A stretch of 64,000 nucleotides of DNA from Erodium maritimum (GCA_963921825.1 OY997594.1:31726956-31790955); one strand, 5' to 3'; positions 20,286 through 32,635 are shown, numbered from the stretch's first letter. The notes: a model not told the origin generated them from the letters alone. A program made the numbers and translations.

Positions 20286-21098
20286 TTTGTGTTATGATAT
20301 GTGCCTTGGTTGAACTGTTATACCGATCAGTTGAGATCGAGGTTGAGTTACCGAGCGGTGCTCGATACCGTTTATGTTATGTTTGTTGAGTGATCGTTAT
20401 GTGGGTTGCCGCCTTGGTCGGTCGTTGAGTGATTGGTTGGATCGAAATGTTGACTTGGCCGGGTGGTAATTGGGTAATTACCGAGACCCGAGGTGTGTAA
20501 CTTCGATGTTTTGCTGTGTGCTATGTTGTGCTGAATGATTTGTGCAGTTTGATTATTGAAGGTCCCGCTTAAGCGGATGGTAAGTGGAATTTACGAACGG
20601 GTCATGCCCAAATTTCTGCAAAACTGAAGTGTTTGTAATATCACAGGTTGACTCAGGGGCGCCACTGTAGTCAAACGTGATAGGGGGATGTCAAGTGGTT
20701 ACCACAAGATTCGGGGACGCCTGAATCGGGTTGTAACGACGCGATGTCGACATGAATGTTGTGATAGAAAGAGAAAGGGTTGAGAACTTGTGGAAATGAG
20801 TTAGTGCGGAGACTTTGTGAAATTGTTGCGTGATGTGAACGGTATACCGTGTGACTTGTTTGACACTGTGACTCCCATGGGAGATGGTTGAATTGTGTGA
20901 TTGATTATGTGAGACGCACAAGTGTGCAGACTTCTCTGATTATATGAAATAATCTATGACTATACTAAGATTAAGTATATTGTTGGTCCGAGTATGACCC
21001 TTCTGAAACATGTGTGAACATTACTCTTTTTAAGTGAGCCGCTTTATTCGAAACTAAGAAAATGAACATGTGCGTTATTCGTAAATAGGATATACGAC
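20286..21098 (+). other. Leader between LTR and gag of B+
   Basis: Non-coding, homologous to the B- leader (30131-31015) and the element D leader (about 42950-43368). It contains a perfect 12-bp palindrome CCGCTTAAGCGG at 20565-20576 and the shared words CATGCCCAAATTTCTGCA and CCACTGTAGTC. Leaders of this kind carry packaging and dimerisation signals. Confidence 0.6.
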
Positions 21099-22440
21099 AT
21101 GACACCTGCATACGTACCGCGAGGCACTAGGAGTCGCCCAGCTAGGGGCCAGGGGCAGCCACCTGCCGTTGAGCAGGCAAGGGCAACGAGTGCCCAGGGT
21201 GCTTCATCTGCGGAGCACGAGAGAGTTGAGTCTGGACCGTCAGGGCTACCGCCCCGAGTTCCTCCGGTCGTAGAGCCGACCCCCGCGACCGCTCTAGAGG
21301 AGCTGGTTCGTACAGTTATGGCGCCGATCAGCGCCCAGAGGGAGACTGCAGCACCGACACCAGGGACTGTGCCTACTGTCTCTCCATCCGCTTTTGAGAG
21401 GCCGAGTCAGGCCGACAGCTACACGCCTCAAGCTCTTAGACATTTCCGCAGGCTGGGCACACCAGTCTTTTCCGGGGAGTCAGACCCTGAGGCAGCCGAG
21501 AGATGGCTGGAACGGATTACCCGCAACTTAGATACATCGGGGATATCATATGGTCATCTAAGGGTATCTTTTGCTGCCCTCCAGCTGGAGGGGGATGCGT
21601 ACCACTGGTGGCAGCACGCGCAGATCAGGGTTGGAAACAACTTTCAATTGTTCGACAGACTGTTCCTAGAGCAGTACTTCCCGAGATCAGTCCGAGATGA
21701 CAGACACCAACAGTTCCTGGAGCTGCGATAGAGAGGGATGACTGTATCGGAGTATGAGGCGAGGTTCACATCTTTGTCTCGTTTTGCACCGGAGATGGTG
21801 CAGATTGAGGAGTGTCATTGCAGGCGATTCGAGGGGGGACTCATCCCGTCGATCGTGGACCGAGTCACCGCCTTCAGGACTGAGGTGTACACTGAGCTAG
21901 TGGACCAGGCACTAGCAGTGGAGCGACACTTCAGAGAGACTGCCAGATCCCGCGAGGGCAGACCAAGGCCTAGTGGCTTTCTAAGGCCGTCTGAGGGCCG
22001 CGATTCGAGGAGGTAGAGGACCTCAGGATCCTTCCAGCCACAGGCCCAGGCAGGTGGGATACGACGGGTCGGAGCAGTAGCGTCCGTTGGACCTGCCTCG
22101 TTAGCGCAGTTTTGTCCCTCGTGCAGGAAATTGGGACATCTGGGCCGAGACTGCCCGATGAGTGGTGGACCTGCAGACCGCCCAACAGGTCGCCCGACGA
22201 GGATCGAGGAGAGGCCGCGTGCCGATGAAAGGACATGCTATCACTGCTGTCGACTAGGACACATCTCCACTGTGTGCCCCGACCGACCTGGAGGAGGGCC
22301 AGTGTGGCGATCACCGCAGACGCAGCCCATTCAGGCACCTCCGTTTCGCCCACGCCAGGCTCAGGCTCCGAGAGCCCCACGGCAGGTAGCGGGTGCGCCA
22401 GCACATAGGCATCAGTAGAGGACTCCACATCAGACGACCC
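21099..22440 (+). pseudogene. Gag of B+ (three in-frame stops)
   Basis: Gag forms the virus-like particle that packages element RNA. The start MTPAYVPRGTRSRP matches the equivalent start in B- (MARTYVP...). The retrotransposon gag core follows (FSGESDPEAAERWLERI, AYHWWQHAQ, FLEQYFPRSVRDD, MTVSEYEARFTSLSRFAP), then two CCHC knuckles: CPSCRKLGHLGRDC and CYHCCRLGHISTVC. The frame is unbroken apart from TAG codons at 21729-21731, 22014-22016 and 22416-22418. Comparison with B- shows CAG as the original codon at the first two. There are no frameshifts, so the copy is recently silenced rather than ancient. Confidence 0.85.
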
Positions 22441-23869
22441 TTCCACCACCCCCGAGAGGAGGACCTCAGGCTCAGCAGGGTCGGGTGTATGCTGTCACTG
22501 ACTCCCGAGCTGAGGGGCGTTACTCTGGCCATGAGGCCACTCAGGGTACGTGCTTGCTTTACAATTCATGGGCGTCTTTCTTATTTGATACTGGAGCATC
22601 ACATTCTTTCACCTCTTCTTCTTTCGCTGGTATGTTGGGACTGAGGGTAGAGTCCCTGAGTCGACCTTTATGTCTTGACACCCTTGTGAGGGGAGAGGTA
22701 ATTATGAGGACCTTATGTCGTGCATGTGAGATTCGGGTGGCTGATTGCCCTTTTTATGGTGATTTGCTTGTGTTGGACATGACGACATTTGACGTGATCT
22801 TGGGGATGGAATGGATGACGAGGTACCAGGCGTCGATCGACTGTTATCGTCGGCAGGTGACCGTGGTATCAGGCGACACGATCGTCACTTGCGTCTTGGG
22901 CAGTAGGAGCTGGGTTTTCCTGTCAGCGTTGAGCGTAGGAGATGAGACGGACACTGTGCAGAGTAGAGAGCTGCCGAGAGTGGTATGTGAGTTCTCGGAA
23001 GTCTTTCCGGAGTAGCTGTCAGGATTACCGCCGGCGCGCGAGGTGGAGTTTAGGATCGCCTTGATCCCGGGTACGGTGCCGATATCCATGGCCCCGTACC
23101 GGTTTGCACCAGCCGAGTTGGTCGAGCTGAAGCGACAACTCGAGAAGCTTCGGGAGAAGGGATTTATCCGACCGAGTGCGTCACCGTGGGGAGCACCCGC
23201 CCTCTTCGTAAAGAAGAAGGGTGGAGCACTAATGATGTGCATCGATTACCGGAAGTTGAACCGGGTCACGGTGAAGAACCGCTATCCGATGTCGAGGATC
23301 AATGATCTGTTCGATCAGTTAAGAGGAGCGAAGTGCTTCAGGAAGATTGATCTGCGATCTGGGTATTATTAGCTGAGGGTTCGAGTTGAGGATGTAGCAA
23401 AGATCGCATTTCAGACTCGGTATGGGCACTACGGGTTCTTGGTGATGCCGTTCGGGTTGACGAACGTGCCTGCAACGTTCATGGACTTGATGAACGGTAT
23501 CTTCAGACCCTACTTGGACCAGTTTGTCGTGGTGTTCGTAGACGATATTCTGATTTATTCGCCGAGTGAGGAGGCGCACGAGGAGCATCTGAGGACAGTT
23601 TTGACATTGTTGCGTACTCACCAGCTGTACAGCAACTTGGAGAAGTGCAAGTTCTGACTCACTGAGGTGAAGTTCCTCGGGCATGTTATGTCCCGAGAGG
23701 GTATCCTAGTCGACCCGGCGAAGATCGACGCATTATCGAAGTGGTCACGGCCCAAGAGTGTATTTGAGATCCCTAACTTCCTGGGATTGGCAGGATACTA
23801 CCGAAGGTTCGTCTATGACTTCTCAAGAATAGTCGTGCCGATGACCGCCCTGACATGCAAGGGGCCGAT
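22441..23869 (+). pseudogene. Protease-reverse transcriptase of B+ (truncated, three stops)
   Basis: The frame continues from gag with no shift. The protease active site reads FLFDTGASHSF (about 22578-22610), followed by VILGMEWM. RT starts near 23043 ([13 protein letters not shown]), then [30 protein letters not shown], the FVDDILIYS active site (about 23538) and [11 protein letters not shown]. Stops: TAG 23013-23015, TAG 23370-23372 (in place of CAG), TGA 23655-23657 (in place of TGG). The frame ends at the breakpoint after MTALTCKG, so RNase H and integrase are absent. Confidence 0.88.
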
Positions 23870-25379
23870 TTCAACAGTAACATTTACACAGGTAAAGCAC
23901 AATCATCACACAATCCTAAGGGCACAACATGGCCCACATGCAATTCTACAGCACAGCAAGTCCCAAACCTACGAGCACGACATGGCCCGCAAGTAATTCC
24001 ACATTTTGAAAAACTACGCTAGTTATTCACATCCTACATGCGATTCTACGAATATTCCGGTTACTCATATTTATATGCAATTCTAGTAACTTTCCGCATT
24101 TTAACCGGTATTCGCTACTTTTCCCTATTTCAACCGCGATCCAACTCGAATAACCACGAGCTGCCTAATAGCCTCGTCCACCGCGATCGGGGACAACGTC
24201 TAAGATCACAAATTAATATGAGATTTAATAATGATTCAATGGTTGTTTAAAGAGAAAACATCCAACTTAGCCCCCAATATGTTCGGTTATAGATAACCTT
24301 TCTAATTACTCGATAACAACGAAATGGACTTGGAAAGGTCCAATTCTGCTCCATCACGGAGAGGGTCACGGAGCCTTGACGGGCTCCGTCACGGTTTGGG
24401 TCACGGAACCGTGACGTGCGCCGTCATGCTTAACGTCACGGAGCTGTGACGTGCGCCGTCACGGTCTCCTTCACGGTTCTGTGACGGGTCTGGGCAGTTT
24501 CCTTCTTCTTCTTCCCTCAACTTTGTCCCACCGAATCCAAACCTCCAAAACTCCATTTTTAAGCTCCAAAACCTTAAAATTTAGCCTCAACAACTCCAAA
24601 ACTTCAAGACCCAAGCTTGGGTTTCATCCAATTAACAAAATCCCAATTAATTTCCATTACATTCTTCCCCCTTCCACCCTAATCCATCAACTCAACAAGT
24701 AAAACTTAAATCCCACAACATCCAAGCTTAGTTCATGAACTCTCAACAAAACTCATGACCCAAAGTTCATCAAAAGAGGAGTTGATTGAATGCTTACCTT
24801 GGGAATAGAGTAGACGATGAGAAATATGGAGATTTGGAGAAGTTTTGGTGGTAGAAATCAAAGAGACAAGCTTTTTCTTCCTCTTCTTCTTTTCTTCAAT
24901 GGAAGCTCCACTCTCTCTCTCTAGCAAATTTCGGCCAAGGGTGAAATGTGGGCTGATTTTTGCTCCTATGTGGTCTTTAACCTAAAAGAGAAAGGTCTAT
25001 TTTGCCCCTTTTGCCCTCTTTCCTCTTATGCCCAAAAGTGGGGTCAAATGGGTGTTCTCTCACCCATTTCTACTCCTCCAAGGACTTATGGACATGTGTC
25101 CATGTGGGGTCCTTCTCGCCTCACAATTATTTCAGCAAAAATTAATTAGTCCGATAAAACCCTAATTCGACCCCGTTTGACCCGAAAGTGACTTTTTCGC
25201 AAAAACACTTATTTGAAAGGAAATGACACAACTAAGCTAACCGTAACGATGGCTAACTTTTTGGGTCCCGGATAGGTCCCGAATGACTCCCGGAGTCGTC
25301 GGTTGACTTTTTAGCTGAAAAGTCAACTCTTCCCGATTTCCACCGGTTCGACCGGTGTTGACCGAGGGCGGTTCTTACA
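23870..25379 (-). mobile_element. 3' LTR of B-, truncated at the breakpoint
   Basis: The LTR start (GGTTCTTACA in window orientation) lies next to the polypurine tract. The sequence matches the 5' LTR from 33504 down to about 32050 and then stops at TTCAACAGTAAC, so the terminal ~1 kb, with minisatellite, hairpin and acceptor, is missing. It retains the inverted TTGAC pair (25302-25327) and TGACG cluster (24350-24495). Confidence 0.88.
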
Positions 25380-25396
25380 ATCTACCCCCCTTAAAG
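25380..25396 (-). promoter_or_regulatory. Polypurine tract of B-
   Basis: Minus-strand reading TTTAAGGGGGGTAGA directly before the LTR start; just upstream on that strand stands GACGAAATTTC, the same junction wording as in elements A and D. Confidence 0.85.
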
Positions 25397-25430
25397 AAAT
25401 TTCGTCCGCAAAATTTAAAACGAACATAAC

Positions 25431-26719
25431 TCAAGGGTCGAACAGGCGGGGGTACTTCGCGCGAACCTCATCCTCGCGCTCCTAGGTCGACTCTGCTCCG
25501 TGGTGCCGCCATTGCACCTGAACCAGTCGAATAGTCTTGCCACGTAAGACCTGCTCCCATGTATCCAAAATCCTGACTGGCTGCTCCTCGATGTCCGTCC
25601 ACTCAATGGCGTTGGAGGGGTCCGCATTGTACTTCTGTAGTTGGGAAACGTGGAAGACGTTATGGACATTCCCAACCTGCGGTGGTAATGCAAGACAGTA
25701 AGCAACGGCTCCCACTCTGCCCAAAATCTCAAAAGGCCCGATATACCGCGGGGCCAACTTGCCTCCGTCGCGACTGAACAACACCAACCCCTTCTTTGGG
25801 CTCTGCTTCAGAAATACATGATCACCAACTATGAATTCGAGAGGTCCACGTCGTCTATCAGCATAACTCTTCTATCGACTTTTCCGTGTCCTCAACCGCT
25901 CGCGAATCAGCGCGACCTTCTCGGTCGTCTCTCGGACCAGATCCGGACCAAGCAAGCTCTTATCTCCCACTTCTGCCCAACACACGGGCAATCGACGCGG
26001 CCTCCATACAACGTTTCAAAAGGTGCCATCCCAATACTGGCCTGGAAGTTTTTGTTGTAGGCGAACTCGGCTAAAGGTAAATGGTCTTAACATGACCCTC
26101 TAAAGTCTAACACACAGGCCCGTAGCATATCCTCCAAAATGTGAATCGTGCGCTCTGACTGGCCGTCTATCTGTGGATGGTACACTGTACTGAGTTCAAC
26201 CTCGGTCCCCAGTGCTGTCTGCAGACTCTCCCGAAATCTGGAAGTGAAACGAGGATCTTTGTCGGACACGACCGACACTGGGACCCCGTGGAGACGGATG
26301 ATCTCGTGGATGTACAGACGACTCCAAGCGTCAACGGTATCGGTCATCCTCATGGCTAGGAAGTGAGCCGACTTGGTCAACTGGTCGACCACTACCCATA
26401 CTGCGTCGTGTCCCCTCGGTGATCTCGGTAAACCGCACACGAAATCCATCGTGACGTGCTCCCACTTCTACTGTGCAATCGGCAGTGGCTATAATAATCC
26501 AGCGGGATGCTGATGCTCGGCCTTCACTTGCTGACAAGTGAGGCACCTTGAGACAAACTCTGCAATCGTTCTCCGCATCCCGCTCCACCAAAACTGTCGC
26601 CTGATATCCCGATACATCTTAGTGCCACCCGGGTGCACAGTAAGACGCGAATGATGAGACTCTCTCAACACGTCGTCCCTACAACTGTGCGACACAAACA
26701 ACCCTCCTCGGTACCGCAA
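25431..26719 (-). pseudogene. Integrase with C-terminal chromodomain (B-)
   Basis: Integrase would insert the cDNA, and the chromodomain directs it to marked chromatin. On the minus strand an HHCC zinc finger is legible (TVHPGGTKMYRD ... CLTCQQVKAEH). The catalytic D, D and E lie in TMDFVCGLP, VSDKDPRFTSRF and DGQSERTIHILE. The C-terminal part has GPFEILGRVG, NVFHVSQLQKY, then EQPVRILDTWEQVLRG and VQWRHHGAESTWERE, the chromodomain-like end, closing at a stop at 25431. Stops interrupt at least four places (after HPAGLL, IAQ, RGSC and RKSR), mostly CAG or TGG codons changed. Confidence 0.88.
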
Positions 26720-26782
26720 ACCCTGATCTGCACTCTGCTCCCAGCCTTCCGCATCAACACCACTGGCAATCCTCTCCCGGAT

Positions 26783-28161
26783 CTATACCGTCTCGGCATC
26801 CTCCGCATGCGCATTTAACACTCGGGCAACCAGTATGGGCTGAGCCACCAGCGAGCACATGACCACACTGTCAACAATCTCATCTAGTTCAAGCCCAAAC
26901 GTGCTCAACTCCCCCATCATGTCCCACTCTCGGACTGATATACTAGCAAGGCAACGGATCGACTTCTTACTTAGGGCATCGGCAACAACGTTTGCCTTAC
27001 CCGGATGATAGAGTAGCTCGAAGTCGTACTCCTCAAGTAACTCCATCCACCGCCTCTGGCACATGTTCAGGTCTCGTTGGGAGAAGATGTACTTGAGACT
27101 CTTGTGATCCGATAACACCTGAAATCTCTCGCCATACAAGTAATGTCGCCAGCTCTTCAGCGCGAAAACGACTGCTGCCAACTCCAAGTCATGGGTAGGG
27201 TAACTACCTTCCCTGACTGCATCAACACACAACCCAGTCCCTCACCGGACGCATCACAATAAACATCATACTCAATCCCACGCTCCGGCACTATCAACAC
27301 AAGTGCGGTAGTCAAACGAGCCTTCAGCTCGGTGAAGGAGCTCTCACAATCCTCAGTCCACACAAATCCGACTCCCTTGCGCGTCAGGGCAGTCATCGGC
27401 GCGGCCAGGCATGCGAAATCCTGGACGAACCGCCGGTAGTAGCCTGCCAACCCTAAGAAGCTACGGATCTCAAAGACACTCGTGGGCCGTGCCAACTTCG
27501 AAACCGCATCGATTTTCTCCGGATCGACTAGTATACCCTCCCAGGACACGACATGCCCGAAGAATTTCACCTCGGCGAGCCAAAACTCACACTTCTCCAA
27601 GTTGCCGTACAACTGGTGGGTGCGTAACAAAGTTAGAACTGTACTCAGATGCTCCATGTGTGCCTCCTCACTCGGAGAGTAGATCAAGATGTCATCCACG
27701 AACACCACCACGAACTGGTCTAAGTATGGACGGAAGATACCGTTCATCAGATCCATGAACGCTGTAGGCGCGTTCGTCAGTCCGAACAGCATCACCAGGA
27801 ACTCATAGTGTCCATATCGCGTCCGAAATGCGGTTTTCGCCACATCCTCCTCCCGAACTCGAAACTGGTAGTATTCGGATCGCCGATCGATCTTCGAGAA
27901 ACACTTTGCCCCTCTCAACTGGTCGAACAAGTCGTCGATCCTTGGCATCGGGTAGCGGTTCTTCACCGTGAACCGGTTCAACTTCCGGTAGTCTATACAC
28001 ATCCTCAGCGCTTCACCCTTCTTCTTCATGAAGAGTGCGGGCGCTCCCCACGGTAAAGTGCTCGGGCGGATAAACCCCTTCTCCGAGAGCTCCTCGAGTT
28101 GGCGCTTCAACTCGGCCAAATCGGCTGGTGCAAACCTGTACGGGGCCATCGATATCGGCAC
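26783..28161 (-). pseudogene. Reverse transcriptase-RNase H of B-
   Basis: The best preserved coding region in the window. The RT frame 28161-27157 (334 codons) shows [35 protein letters not shown], the FVDDILIYS active site and [12 protein letters not shown]. It runs into RNase H ([18 protein letters not shown]) and then shifts frame near 27200; the next frame (27232-26783) continues RNase H with [32 protein letters not shown] and ADALSKK. One frameshift and substitutions such as KIDRRSEY for the usual KIDLRSGY suggest it is inactive. Confidence 0.9.
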
Positions 28162-28680
28162 CTCCCCGGTATCAGGTCAATCCTGAACTCAACCTCGTGC
28201 CCTGGCGGCAACCTTGAAAACTCCTCCGGAAAGACCTTCGGGAACTCACACACTACCCGTGGCAACTCTCTGCTCTGCACAGTTGCCACTTCCTCCCCCA
28301 CGGACAACGCTGAAAGGAGAATTCCGCTCCTACTGCCCAGTACACACGTGACGGTCGTGTCGCCCGATACAACCGTCACCTACCGCCGATAGCAGTCGAT
28401 CGACGCTTGGTACCTCGCAAGCCAATCCATCCCCAGGATCACATCAAACGTCGTCGTGTCCAACACTAGAAGATCACCAAGAAAAGGGCTGTCAGCTACT
28501 CTAGTCTCACAAGCACGGCACACACTACTCAAAACCACATCACCCGTAACCCGGGTGTCAAGACACAAGGGTCGACTCAAGGGCTCTACTCTTAACCCCA
28601 ACATCTCAGTGAAGGTAGAAGAAATAAAGGAATGTGATGCTCCAGTATCAAATGGAAAAGACGCCTAAGAATTGTATAGC
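28107..28680 (-). pseudogene. Retropepsin region of B-
   Basis: The aspartic protease would cleave Gag-Pol. The active site FDTGASHSF is legible near 28645-28620. The downstream part LGLRVEPLSRPLCLDTR ... VILGMDWLARYQAS is open at 28604-28380 and ends at a TAG where B+ has CAG. The linker to RT (VTVVSGDTTVTC ... VCEFPKVFPEEF) follows in the same frame at 28379-28107, then shifts. Confidence 0.82.
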
Positions 28681-30130
28681 AAGCACGTACCCTGGGTGGT
28701 CTCATGACCGGAACGATGTCCCTCAGCTCGGGAATTGGCAACCGCATACACTCTGCCCTGTGGTGCCTGAGGTCCTCTCCTCGGGGGTGGTGGAAGGGCC
28801 ACCTGCTGTGGAGCTCTCTGCTGCTGGCGCGCTCGCTGCCTGTCGTGGAGCTCTCGGCCCCTAAGCCTGACGCGGACGGAACTGAGGCTACTGGCCGGTC
28901 TAGGATTCTGCGGTCGCGGTGCTGACATCCCTCCAAACTGCTCGGGGCACCCAGTAGAGATGTTCCCTTGTCGTCCGCACCGGTAGCATCTCAGCTGTTC
29001 GTCAGTCGGCCTCCCCTCAAATCTCGTATGAGTGCTCGTTGGGCGAGATGCGGGCCCACCGCTCCTCGAAAATTTTCGGGCCAGATGGCCCGACTGTCTG
29101 CACAGGTGACACACCTGCTCTGACGAGACAGGTCCAAGGGATGCCACCGAGCGGATCGATCTCGCCCCACCAGACTGTGTATGTGGCCGGAAAGATCCTG
29201 AGGTCTTCTGCATCCTCGTGTCACGGACCTCATATGGCCTTAAGAAGCCACTCGATCGCTGCTTACTCTCCTGGGCACTGGTAGTCTCCCGAAAGTGTCG
29301 CTCCATTGCCAATGCCTGGTCCACCAGCTCTGTGTACACCTGAGTCCTCAGGGTTGTCACTTGGTCCACAATCGAGGGATTGAGTCCCCCATCAAACCGC
29401 CTACATCGGCGCGCCTCAGTCTGCACCAAATCCGGTGCAAAGCGGGACAATGAGGTGAACCTCGCCTCATACTCTGACACCGTCATCCCACTCTGACACA
29501 GCTCCACAAACTGCTGGTGTCTATCCTCTCGGTTGACCCCGGAAAGTACTGCTCCAGGAACACCTTTCCAAACAGCTGGAAGTCATCCCCGACTCTGAGC
29601 TGCTCACGCTGCCACCAGTGGTAAGCATCTTCCTTCAGCTGGAACGCTGCAAAGGATACCCTTGTGTGACCATCCACGATCCCTGAAGTATCCTGGTTTC
29701 GGGTAATCTGCTCCAGCCATCTCTCGGCCGCATTGGGGTCTAGCTCCGCGGAAAAGGTAGGCGTACTCAGCCTAAGAAAGTCTCTCAGTGCCTGGGTTGT
29801 GTAGCCATCAGCCTAACTAGGCCTCACAGTAGCAGCTGTAGTGGCAGCAGGCACGGTCTCTCGTGCCAAGGCCACAACCTCTCTCCGGGTGATGATCGCT
29901 GCTAAGCCCTGCACCGTGTGAACTAATTCCTCCAGGACTGTCGCCTGGGTCTGCTCTGCGACCGGCGGAACTCTGAGCGGAAGCACTGATGGTCCGGCGT
30001 TGCCTCCCTCGTGCTCCTCAGTGGAGGCACCTTGGGCACTCGCTGCCCCTGCCAGCTCAATGGCAGACGGCTGCCCTCGACCCTCAGCTGGCCGGCTCCT
30101 AGTGCCTCATGGTACATATGTACGCGCCAT
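28681..30130 (-). pseudogene. Gag of B-
   Basis: The ATG at 30130-30128 starts MARTYVP, followed by a TGA where B+ has CGA, an early nonsense change. The gag core is legible (AAERWLEQITRNQDTSG, AYHWWQREQLRVG, FLEQYFPGS), then a frameshift near 29510. The next frame (29507 down) resumes at ELCQSGMTVSEYEARF, with two knuckles CHLCRQSGHLARKF (last C lost) and CYRCGRQGNISTGC (H lost). Both knuckles are damaged, unlike those of B+. Confidence 0.82.
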
Positions 30131-31015
30131 GCGTCTATACCCGCTGCACGGATAAACGCACATGTCCAGTTCCTAAATTCGCATAAAGCGACGCGCTTAA
30201 GTCACTAGCGTTCACACACGTTTCACAAAGGTCATACTCGAACCAAAACACATGCCAAATTTTAGCACATTCATAACTAGTTTTAACACGACCAGGGAAA
30301 CTCGCACACTTGCGCGCCACACAAAGTCAACCACACAGTTCAACAATTGCAAACAGAAGCCACATAGTCCACAGTTCACATCACATAGAAATTCCACAAG
30401 GTCTCAACATCAGCTTAATTTCAAAGGTTCTTAACACCTTTCTCTTTCTAACATAACATTCCATGTTGACATCATGTCATTACAACTCGGTTCAGGCGAC
30501 CTGAATTACGTTGTAACCACTTGCCATCCCGCCGTCACGTTCGACTACAGTGGCCCCTGAGTCGAATCGCGATGGTACAAACACTACAGTTTTTGCAGAA
30601 ATTTGGGCATGACATGTTTGAAAACTTACAAACCATCCGCTCACGCGGGACATTCAACTTACATCCTGCACAAAGCACTCAACACAATCATAGTACACAA
30701 CAAGGCCTCGCAGCTATACACCTTGGGGCCTTGGTAATTACACGAATACCACCCGGCCAAGTCAATACTCCGATCTTAACCGATCGGTCAACAGTCGAAC
30801 ACACAGCAATCAACTAACACAACTATAGGCACCAACCACAAGTGGTTCACCCAAAGCACACAACACTAGACAAGACATTTCACTAAACCGAGACTCTCTT
30901 CATCTCGGTCCTACGCACATGACATTTCCAAATTGCATACCCGACACACCACAAAAGCCTAATGACCCAACTCTACCCACCTAATTGACGTACGGTCTGA
31001 AGTTTTGAAAAATCA
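30131..31015 (-). other. Leader of B-
   Basis: Non-coding, between primer site and gag. It shares CATGCCCAAATTTCTGCA and the GCGG/CCGC stem (30637-30648) with B+, and ACTCTACCCACCTAATTGAC (30970-30989, window orientation) with element D at 43309-43328. Small frames here are chance. Confidence 0.6.
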
Positions 31016-31028
31016 GGTTCTGATACCA
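31016..31028 (-). promoter_or_regulatory. Primer-binding site of B- (initiator tRNA-Met)
   Basis: Minus-strand TGGTATCAGAACC lies 3 nt inside the LTR end. TGGTATCAGAGC is the complement of the 3' end of plant initiator-Met tRNA, so there is a late mismatch. It marks where minus-strand DNA synthesis would begin. Confidence 0.85.
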
Positions 31029-31599
31029 AACTGTCACGAACCAAAAATAATAATGAAGATGACAATTTTAAACGAAATAAAACTCAAAAATAGTTTAAAC
31101 TAACAATTCTGGTAACAAAAGTCAAATGCTCGAAATCCCAACATAAAAGGTTTGGTACAAAAGGGAATACGTCTCTAGACCTAGGACTCTCGCTAAGCTC
31201 CCAAGCTCCAAGACATCCTTTAAAAAAACTCACGATCAAAACCTGTAGAAACAGTAGTGAAGGGGATGAGCGTTTCGCTCAGTAGGAAAAAGTAGTAAAG
31301 GGGGTGAGCATTCCGCTCACCACCACGGATACCCGTTCAAATACGGCATACTAGTACAGCAACAACAACTAAAGAAATCAAACATGAAAACACGTAATCA
31401 CAATCACAATCATAACCAACCTCACTTAACCATAACATCGTTTGATCACACCACTTACCCAATCACGACACTTAACGTGTGAAATCAACCCTGCTCAACA
31501 ATTATCGATTGCTCAATATTCACACTCAAACTATATTTCATAAGAATCACCGAGTAAATACACACACAATAGGTCTCCCATAATACGTCGGATCACACC

Positions 31600-32010
31600 G
31601 GACGGCTCAACATATCGTACCGGAACACACATCATCGACATAGATATCGTCCCGGAACACACAACATTGGGGTACAAAGTATATCAAAACACACAGTATC
31701 AGCCTAGATATCATACCGGAACACCTAGCATTGGGGTACAACGTACGCCGGAACACACAGCCTCAGCCTAGATATCTCACCGGAACACACAGCCTCGGTC
31801 TAGATATCATACCGGAACACCTAGCATTGGGGTACAACGTACGCCGGAACACACAACCTCGGCCTAGATATCATACCGGAACACATAGCATCGGTCTAGA
31901 TATCATACCGGAACACCTAACATCGGTCTAGATATCATACCAGAACACACAACATCGGCCTAGATATCTCACCGGAACACCATCCTCGGCCTAGATATCC
32001 TACCGGGGCA
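31600..32010 (-). repeat. Minisatellite in B- 5' LTR
   Basis: CGGCCTAGATATC and ACCGGAACACACA alternate in units of about 30 and 60 bp. It is the same position class as the B+ array and related in wording (its reverse complement contains GATATCTAGGCCGA). Confidence 0.8.
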
Positions 32011-32635
32011 CACACATACAACGTCTCAAACATATCACAAGGTAATAGTTCAACAGTAACGTTCACACAGGTAAAGCACAATCATCACACAATCCTAAGG
32101 CACAACATGGCCCACATGCAATTCTACATCACAACAAGTCCCAAACCTACGGGCACGACATGGCCCGCAAGTAATTCCACATTTTAAACAACTACGCTAG
32201 TTATTCACATCCTACATGCGATTCTACAAATATTCCGGTTACTCATATCTTATATGCAATTCTAGTAACTTTCCGCATTTTAACCGGTATTCGCTACTTT
32301 TCCCTACCTCAATCGCGATCCAACTCGAATAACCACGAGCCGCCTAATAGCCTCCTCCGTCGCGATCGGGAACAACATCTAAGATCACAAAGTAATACGA
32401 GATTTAATAATGATTCAAGGGTGGTATAAAGAGAAAACATCCAACTTAACCCCCAATACGTTCGGTTATAGATAACCTTTCTAATTACTCGATAACAACG
32501 AAATGCACTTGGAAAGAGCCTTGACGGGCTCCGTCACGGTTTGGGTCACGAAACCGTGACGTGCACCGTCACGATTGACGTCACAGAATCGTGACGTGCA
32601 CCGTCACAGTTAACGTCACGGAACCGTGACGTGCG

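Larger units (their letters stand above)
17830..23869 (+). mobile_element. Chromovirus-type gypsy element B+ (5' part; cut inside RT)
   Basis: From left: LTR start TGTAAGAACC (17830), LTR body to about 20285, leader, and one gag-protease-RT frame starting at 21099. At 23869-23871 the RT sequence stops in the codons after MTALTCKG and continues directly as the inverted LTR of element B-. The right part of pol and the 3' LTR are therefore gone. Gag and RT are clearly homologous to those of B-. The 5' LTR end and primer site are not found; they seem to be deleted around 20285. The expected left target-site copy is TTCTC (17825-17829), with no partner visible. Confidence 0.88.
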
